A stretch of DNA of 63,757 bases, from positions 1,727 to 65,483 of the forward strand of contig DUEL01000010.1 in assembly GCA_011192125.1 (NCBI GenBank), read 5' to 3'. The stretch comes from Thermoflexia bacterium. Lineage in GTDB: Bacteria; Chloroflexota; Anaerolineae; B4-G1; DUEL01. Under the pieces are notes generated by a model that was not told where the DNA came from, made no database searches, and saw only the letters and a list, made by a program, of their open reading frames with translations. The position numbers were made by a program, and so were the translations under genes. Below are positions 60,013 to 63,757 of this stretch, in pieces; positions within the stretch are counted from its first letter, which is position 1, and each line of letters opens with the position of its first letter.

Positions 60013-62367
60013 CTACGAGCGGCGTCTCATCACCAGGGGCAGATAGACCCGTTTCGTCTCCCCCTGCACGGCGAAGATGGAGAGGTGGTCGATCTCGGCG
60101 GTGAGCCGATTGCCGGCCGCGTCCACCGTGCTCGTGATCCCTGTCTGGGACCACGCGCCGTTGTCGCACCAGTACAGCGCCAGCGTGCTCTCAATGGCCG
60201 GGCCTTTGTCGGCGTCGGTGTATTGCACGGTGAGGGTGTAGGCCGCGCCCGAAGCGGGCTGGGCCGGCTGCCCGGTGCTCGAATAGACGGCCGTCACCTC
60301 GAAGAAGCGATCGATGCCGACCCGGTCCCCTGTGGATGGAACGTCCACATCCGAGCCGAAACGGGCCGTGTGGGTGACGACCACCGTGTCGGTGAACGTG
60401 CCGGAGGGGAAGGTGTAGGTGTAGGTTCCACACGCGCTGAGGGTCCCACCCACCGACGGGATCACGGCGGAGGCCACGCATCGATAGCGCAGGAGGTAGA
60501 GACCGCCGTGGCTGTCGGCGACGTAGGCGGTGCTCCCCGCCACAGCCACTCCTCGGGCGTAGCCCGCCGTGTTGTAGGAGGCGACCTGGGCAGGGCTGGT
60601 CGGATCGCTCACATCCACCCCCTCCAGACCGGCGCGTCCGTCGGCGACGTAGGCGATGTCCCCCGCCACCGCCACGGCCTCCCTCCCAGTGGTCCCGTAG
60701 GAACCGACCGGCGTGGGGTTCGTCGGGTCGCTCACGTCCACGATCTCCAGGCCGTCGCCGGTGGTGAGGTAGACGTAGTCGCCGACCACCGCCACGTCGG
60801 TGAGTCCACTCGACGGGGTGTAGGAACCGACCTCCGTGAGGTTGTACAGGTCGTGCACGTCCACGATGCGCAGGATGCCGGCGAGGAGGTAGGCGTAGTC
60901 CCCTGCCACGGCCACGCCCCAGGCGTTCCCGATCATATCGTAGGAGTTGTAGTAACTGATCTCCGTGGGGTTCGTCGGGTCGCTCACGTCGACGATCCAC
61001 AGTCCCTTCCCGATGCTGGCGACGTAGGCGATGTGTCCCGCTACGGCCACGTCTCGGGCGTATCCCGAGATGAAGCCTACTTCGTGGGGGTTGGTCGGAT
61101 CGCTCACGTCCAGGACGGCCAGGCCGTAACTGCTGGCGATGTAGGCGTAGTGTCCTGCGGTCGCCACGGCCCATGCGTACTTCAGGCTGTAGGAGCCCAG
61201 GCAGGAGCCGGTCTTCGTGGGGTTGGTCGGATCGCTCACGTCGACCACCCACAGGCCACCCGCGTTGTGGTCGGCGATGTAGGCGTAGTTCCCCATCGTC
61301 GCCACGTCGTAGGCGTAGGCCAGCGCGTCGTAAGAGCCCACCTTCGTGGGATCGGTCGAGTTGCTCACGTCGATCACCCGCAGGCCCACGTCCAGGTCGA
61401 CGACGTAGGCGTAGTTCCCGGCCACCGTCACGTCGGAGGCGTACTTCAGTCGGGAGTAAGTGCCGACTCTGTCAGGGCTGGTCGGATCGCTCACGTCTAG
61501 GATGTGCAGGCCGCCGTCCCCGTCGGCGATGTAGGCGGTGCTCCCTGCCACGTCTACGTCCTCCGCGAACCGCGACGCGTCGTAGACGCCGGCCTGGGTG
61601 GGGCTGGTCGGGTCGCTCACGTCCACGACCACCATTCCGTCGTCCCCGGAGGCGACGTAGGCATAGTTCCCTGCCACCGCTACGCCGTAGGCGGTGTAGC
61701 CGTACCCTCCGGTGTAGGCACCCGCCTCGGTGGGGCTGCTGGGGGTGCTGACGTCGATCACCCGCAGGCCGCCGCCTTTATCGGCGACGTAGGCGTAGTT
61801 CCCGGCCACCACCACGTCGTAGGCGGTCCCCGGCGTGTCGATGGAGCCGACCTCGGCGGGGTTGCTCGGGGTGCTGATGTCGATCACCCGCAGGCCGCTG
61901 CCTCCGTCGGCGACGTAGGCGTAGTTTCCTGCTATCGCCACGCTGTAGGCGCTTCCTGGCGTGTCGTAGGTGCCGATCACGGTGGGGTGGGCCGGGTCGC
62001 TGATGTCCACCACCTCCAGGCCAGCGTAGGCCGCAGCGACGTAGGCGTAATCCCCCGCCACCGCTACGCCCTGTACCACCTCGGGCATCGGAGCCGTCTG
62101 ACCCACCACGGTGGGATGGGCCGGGTCGGAGACGTTCAGGATGGTCAGCCTGGGCCCCTCGCCGACGTAGGCGTAGTTGCCCTGCACGGTCACTCCGTAG
62201 ATGGAACCACCGACCTGTCCTACGTACTCCAGGACGCCGGTCTGCTGAGCCTGAGTCGCCGCCCTCTCGATCGCAGCGTGGGCCGCCGGGAAGGTGAGAG
62301 GGAGGGAAGCCAGAAGGGCGACGGAGAGGGCTGCCGTCATCAGTATACCAATCGCCTTCCGTTTCAT
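60013..62367 (-). CDS. Giant secreted LVIVD-repeat protein with YLPLV C-terminal tail
   Basis: 784 residues from ATG 62367 (CAGGAGGACAG upstream). Signal peptide MKRKAIGILMTAALSVALLA ending near AAHA-A. About fourteen LVIVD-type repeats of 41-45 residues with the core GVAVAGNYAYVADxxxGLxVIDVSDPTNPTxVGSY (about 55-650) predicted to build beta-propellers, then a beta-sandwich-like C-terminal region (TYTYTFPSGTFTDTVVVTHTARFG...YTLTVQYTDAD) and the tail RVYLPLVMRRRS. Repeats 1-14 are similar enough to suggest recent internal duplication. Function unknown, extracellular. Confidence 0.9.
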   Translation of the reverse strand: MKRKAIGILMTAALSVALLASLPLTFPAAHAAIERAATQAQQTGVLEYVGQVGGSIYGVTVQGNYAYVGEGPRLTILNVSDPAHPTVVGQTAPMPEVVQGVAVAGDYAYVAAAYAGLEVVDISDPAHPTVIGTYDTPGSAYSVAIAGNYAYVADGGSGLRVIDISTPSNPAEVGSIDTPGTAYDVVVAGNYAYVADKGGGLRVIDVSTPSSPTEAGAYTGGYGYTAYGVAVAGNYAYVASGDDGMVVVDVSDPTSPTQAGVYDASRFAEDVDVAGSTAYIADGDGGLHILDVSDPTSPDRVGTYSRLKYASDVTVAGNYAYVVDLDVGLRVIDVSNSTDPTKVGSYDALAYAYDVATMGNYAYIADHNAGGLWVVDVSDPTNPTKTGSCLGSYSLKYAWAVATAGHYAYIASSYGLAVLDVSDPTNPHEVGFISGYARDVAVAGHIAYVASIGKGLWIVDVSDPTNPTEISYYNSYDMIGNAWGVAVAGDYAYLLAGILRIVDVHDLYNLTEVGSYTPSSGLTDVAVVGDYVYLTTGDGLEIVDVSDPTNPTPVGSYGTTGREAVAVAGDIAYVADGRAGLEGVDVSDPTSPAQVASYNTAGYARGVAVAGSTAYVADSHGGLYLLRYRCVASAVIPSVGGTLSACGTYTYTFPSGTFTDTVVVTHTARFGSDVDVPSTGDRVGIDRFFEVTAVYSSTGQPAQPASGAAYTLTVQYTDADKGPAIESTLALYWCDNGAWSQTGITSTVDAAGNRLTAEIDHLSIFAVQGETKRVYLPLVMRRRS

Positions 62368-62663
62368 CGTACTGTCCTCCTGAGAAACTGGTGACACACA
62401 CCACAAGGCCCTGAAGGTCTTGGGTTCTCTAGAGCCTCGTTCTCCACGACCCTGGGTTGGTTGCTCTACCGTCTGTCATCCTCCTCCAGGTTCCACCCGG
62501 CTGGATGGCGCGGGTGACGGGTTGGAGCCCTTCGCGGTTCGATCCGAGGTGCACGGGCGGCCTGCAGGAGGTTCTCTCATAAAGAGTGGGAAGTGGCTGG
62601 GCCCTAGATGAGGAGGCGCGCCTCAGGGGGACAGCGAGCAAGGTCGAGGGGCCGGGATGGATC

Positions 62664-62730
62664 GTTCGCCACTGCTCCTCCCCGTGGGGTCTGACCAGGG
62701 GAGGCCCTTCGAGCCCCCACCGTGGCGAAC
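62664..62730 (-). ncRNA. Candidate structured leader or RNA
   Basis: Outer arms GTTCGCCAC (62664-62672) and GTGGCGAAC (62722-62730) enclose inner arms CCTCCCC (62677-62683) and GGGGAGG (62698-62704). It would lie in the 5' leader of the LVIVD gene about 300 bases upstream. No known RNA family recognised. Confidence 0.3.
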
Positions 62731-62787
62731 GGGTCGTCCACCCCGGCAGATCGTCTAGGGGATCGTTCTCCCGAGGAAAGACCAGGG

Positions 62788-62834
62788 TTATGGGCAGCCT
62801 CTCCGGGTATATCACCGGAGGCCGAGAGAAGGCT
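62788..62834 (-). terminator. Hairpin after the window-end gene
   Basis: GGGCAGCCT ... AGGCTGCCC with CTCTCCGGG-like inner pairing; resembles the terminator at 59941-59999 and lies downstream of the stop at 62948. Lacks a T-run. Confidence 0.5.
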
Positions 62835-62947
62835 GCCCGTTGTTCAAGGTCCGTTACGCGATTCGCCTGAAAGGGAATCCGTGGGGGTTCCCTATTATAT
62901 AGTCGCCGGGAGGGAACGCGAGGGGGCGAGAGGATGGGATGACACCA

Positions 62948-63757
62948 CTATTGGTAGATCACGACGGAGGGGGGAGGCTGGAGTCCTAGGACCTCCTCCG
63001 GCGTCATCAACGGGACGTCGTATTCGTAGAACAGTTTGAATCCCCCGTACTCGAAACCTGCCTCCTGGCTGTACTGGACGTAGTCGTCGACCTTGGCCCC
63101 TGGCCCGCCGAACCCGTCGGCGTCCCATACCAGATCCACGCAGGGGTAGTCCACGATGCACTCCTTCTGGACGATCATCCGGTCGTCGAACTGGTGGACG
63201 ATGAGGATCTTGCGCTGTCCGGTGGCGCGAGAGATCCCGTCGAGGCGGGCCTGGATCCGGTTGATCGTCGGGCCGTCGATCTGCCCCAGTTGGTGGCCCG
63301 GCACACGGGTCTCGTCCACCAGGAACTCGGGGTCCACCGCCAGGTGGACGTCCGGCTCCCAGAGGAACGGCTCGATCCGGTCCAGTTCCGCCTCCAGATC
63401 GGCACGGCCCACCTGCAGGTCCAGGATCACCCACGCCCCGGCCGCCCTCGCTCCGTCGATCCAGCGGCGGATGATGTCGTGGGGGACCCGGTGGTTGTAG
63501 TCGCCGTCCTCCCCCGGATAGTCGTCGGCGATGACGACGACCATGTGGAAGGCCGGGATGGTCTCCACCGACGGGTCCAGATCGCGGTACGCCTGGACCT
63601 GCTCCTGGAGCAGGGAGAGGGTAGTCGTGATGTCGTACCGGCCGAGGATGCCCAGGCCGCGCCCCAGCGGGGTCCCGTAGAAGGCGACCAGCCGACGGCC
63701 GGCGAGCGCTGAGGGGGGGCAGCCCTCCGCCGGAGGCAGGGTGAGAGCGGGGCAGGA
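62948..63757 (-). CDS. Conserved hypothetical protein, 5' end beyond window
   Basis: At least 269 residues, open to the window edge. GRRLVAFYGTPLGRGLGILG, TIPAFHMVVVIADDYPGEDGDY, WVILDLQVGRADLEAELDRI, LAVDPEFLV, KILIVHQFDDRMI and VDLVWDADGFG alternate strands and helices as in a TIM-barrel; several Asp/Glu at strand ends (LDLQ, AVDPEF, WDADGF) could be catalytic, so a glycoside-hydrolase-like enzyme is possible. No specific family is claimed. The internal GTG at 63568 is not the real start because the frame and sequence pattern continue upstream. Confidence 0.75.
   Translation of the reverse strand, partial: SCPALTLPPAEGCPPSALAGRRLVAFYGTPLGRGLGILGRYDITTTLSLLQEQVQAYRDLDPSVETIPAFHMVVVIADDYPGEDGDYNHRVPHDIIRRWIDGARAAGAWVILDLQVGRADLEAELDRIEPFLWEPDVHLAVDPEFLVDETRVPGHQLGQIDGPTINRIQARLDGISRATGQRKILIVHQFDDRMIVQKECIVDYPCVDLVWDADGFGGPGAKVDDYVQYSQEAGFEYGGFKLFYEYDVPLMTPEEVLGLQPPPSVVIYQ

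Larger units (their letters stand above)
62368..62947. other. 580-bp intergenic region with folded elements
   Basis: No convincing gene. It contains a nested inverted-repeat structure (62664-62730), a hairpin related to the terminator at 59941-59999 (62788-62834), and a minus-strand TATAAT at 62899-62894 without a good -35. Confidence 0.5.

Noticed and set aside
60085..61500. 471-codon plus-strand open frame
   Set aside because: Antisense of the LVIVD-repeat gene; the repetitive peptide is a mirror of those repeats.

Overview
The window is a high-GC bacterial chromosome segment, most likely from a Chloroflexota (Anaerolineae/Thermoflexia-like) genome. The clues are the gene repertoire, two secreted repeat proteins that both end in a YLPLV-type tail (a tail I associate with extracellular proteins of this phylum), DnaB/DnaD/DnaI-type primosome genes, and abundant palindromic intergenic repeats. 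The phylum call is inference. There is no rRNA, no CRISPR array and no phage module. Three tRNA genes are present.

Layout. 1-2339 (-): 5' part of a large NB-ARC/TPR STAND ATPase with two in-frame palindromic repeats. 2564-6157: biotin-dependent acyl-CoA carboxylase operon (carboxyltransferase, biotin carboxylase, biotin carrier). 6323-9591: complete ECF vitamin/metal transporter (S, T, A, A'). 9713-13795: surface polysaccharide genes (UDP-sugar epimerase/decarboxylase, O-antigen ligase-like, GtrA, glycosyltransferase). 13901-15924 (-): HAD phosphatase, TPR protein, double-XRE regulator. 16071-19320: DUF362 protein, methyltransferase, FemAB-like transferase. 19634-20958: thioesterase and CoxM-like flavoprotein. 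20961-25628 (-): small membrane protein, GNAT, MFS transporter, M20 peptidase, small conserved protein, cyclic-nucleotide-binding protein, gamma-carbonic anhydrase-like protein. 25949-27012: tRNA-His, tRNA-Arg and a Phd/VapC toxin-antitoxin pair. 27347-30897: RNase H-like exonuclease and an orphan sensor histidine kinase. 30956-34309 (-): replication operon dnaB, dnaD-like, and a helicase loader with two fused AAA+ domains. 34402-36141: bifunctional-nuclease-family protein and ribosomal protein bL25. 36273-42721 (-): TetR-controlled ABC-2 exporter operon. 43019-47336 (-): second cyclic-nucleotide-binding protein, tRNA-Asn, EF-G paralogue, glycosyltransferase. 47817-53393 (+): six-gene housekeeping operon (tsaE, tsaB, rimI, type-4 uracil-DNA glycosylase, phosphohexomutase, TGS-nucleoside kinase). 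53535-62367: an AfsR/SARP-type regulator between two giant secreted repeat proteins and an 84-residue gene, with SARP-style 11-bp direct repeats. 62948-63757 (-): 3' part of a conserved hypothetical gene.

Non-coding structure is the most unusual part. (i) A family of non-autonomous mobile elements has 26-bp CTG...CAG inverted ends and 6-8 bp target duplications; there are four full copies and two solo ends. (ii) A second family of imperfect palindromes (CTCTGTG-type, nine copies) repeatedly supplies the first or last codons of neighbouring genes, and one copy lies inside an element of family (i). (iii) Two CTCACCCC-type palindromes are translated in frame inside the STAND gene at domain boundaries. 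(iv) The locus 53.5-62.4 kb combines an AfsR-like regulator with duplicated operator-like sites ahead of a secreted-protein gene and a small gene. Well-spaced -35/-10 promoters with 16-18 bp spacers are visible upstream of many operons, and at least one gene appears leaderless.
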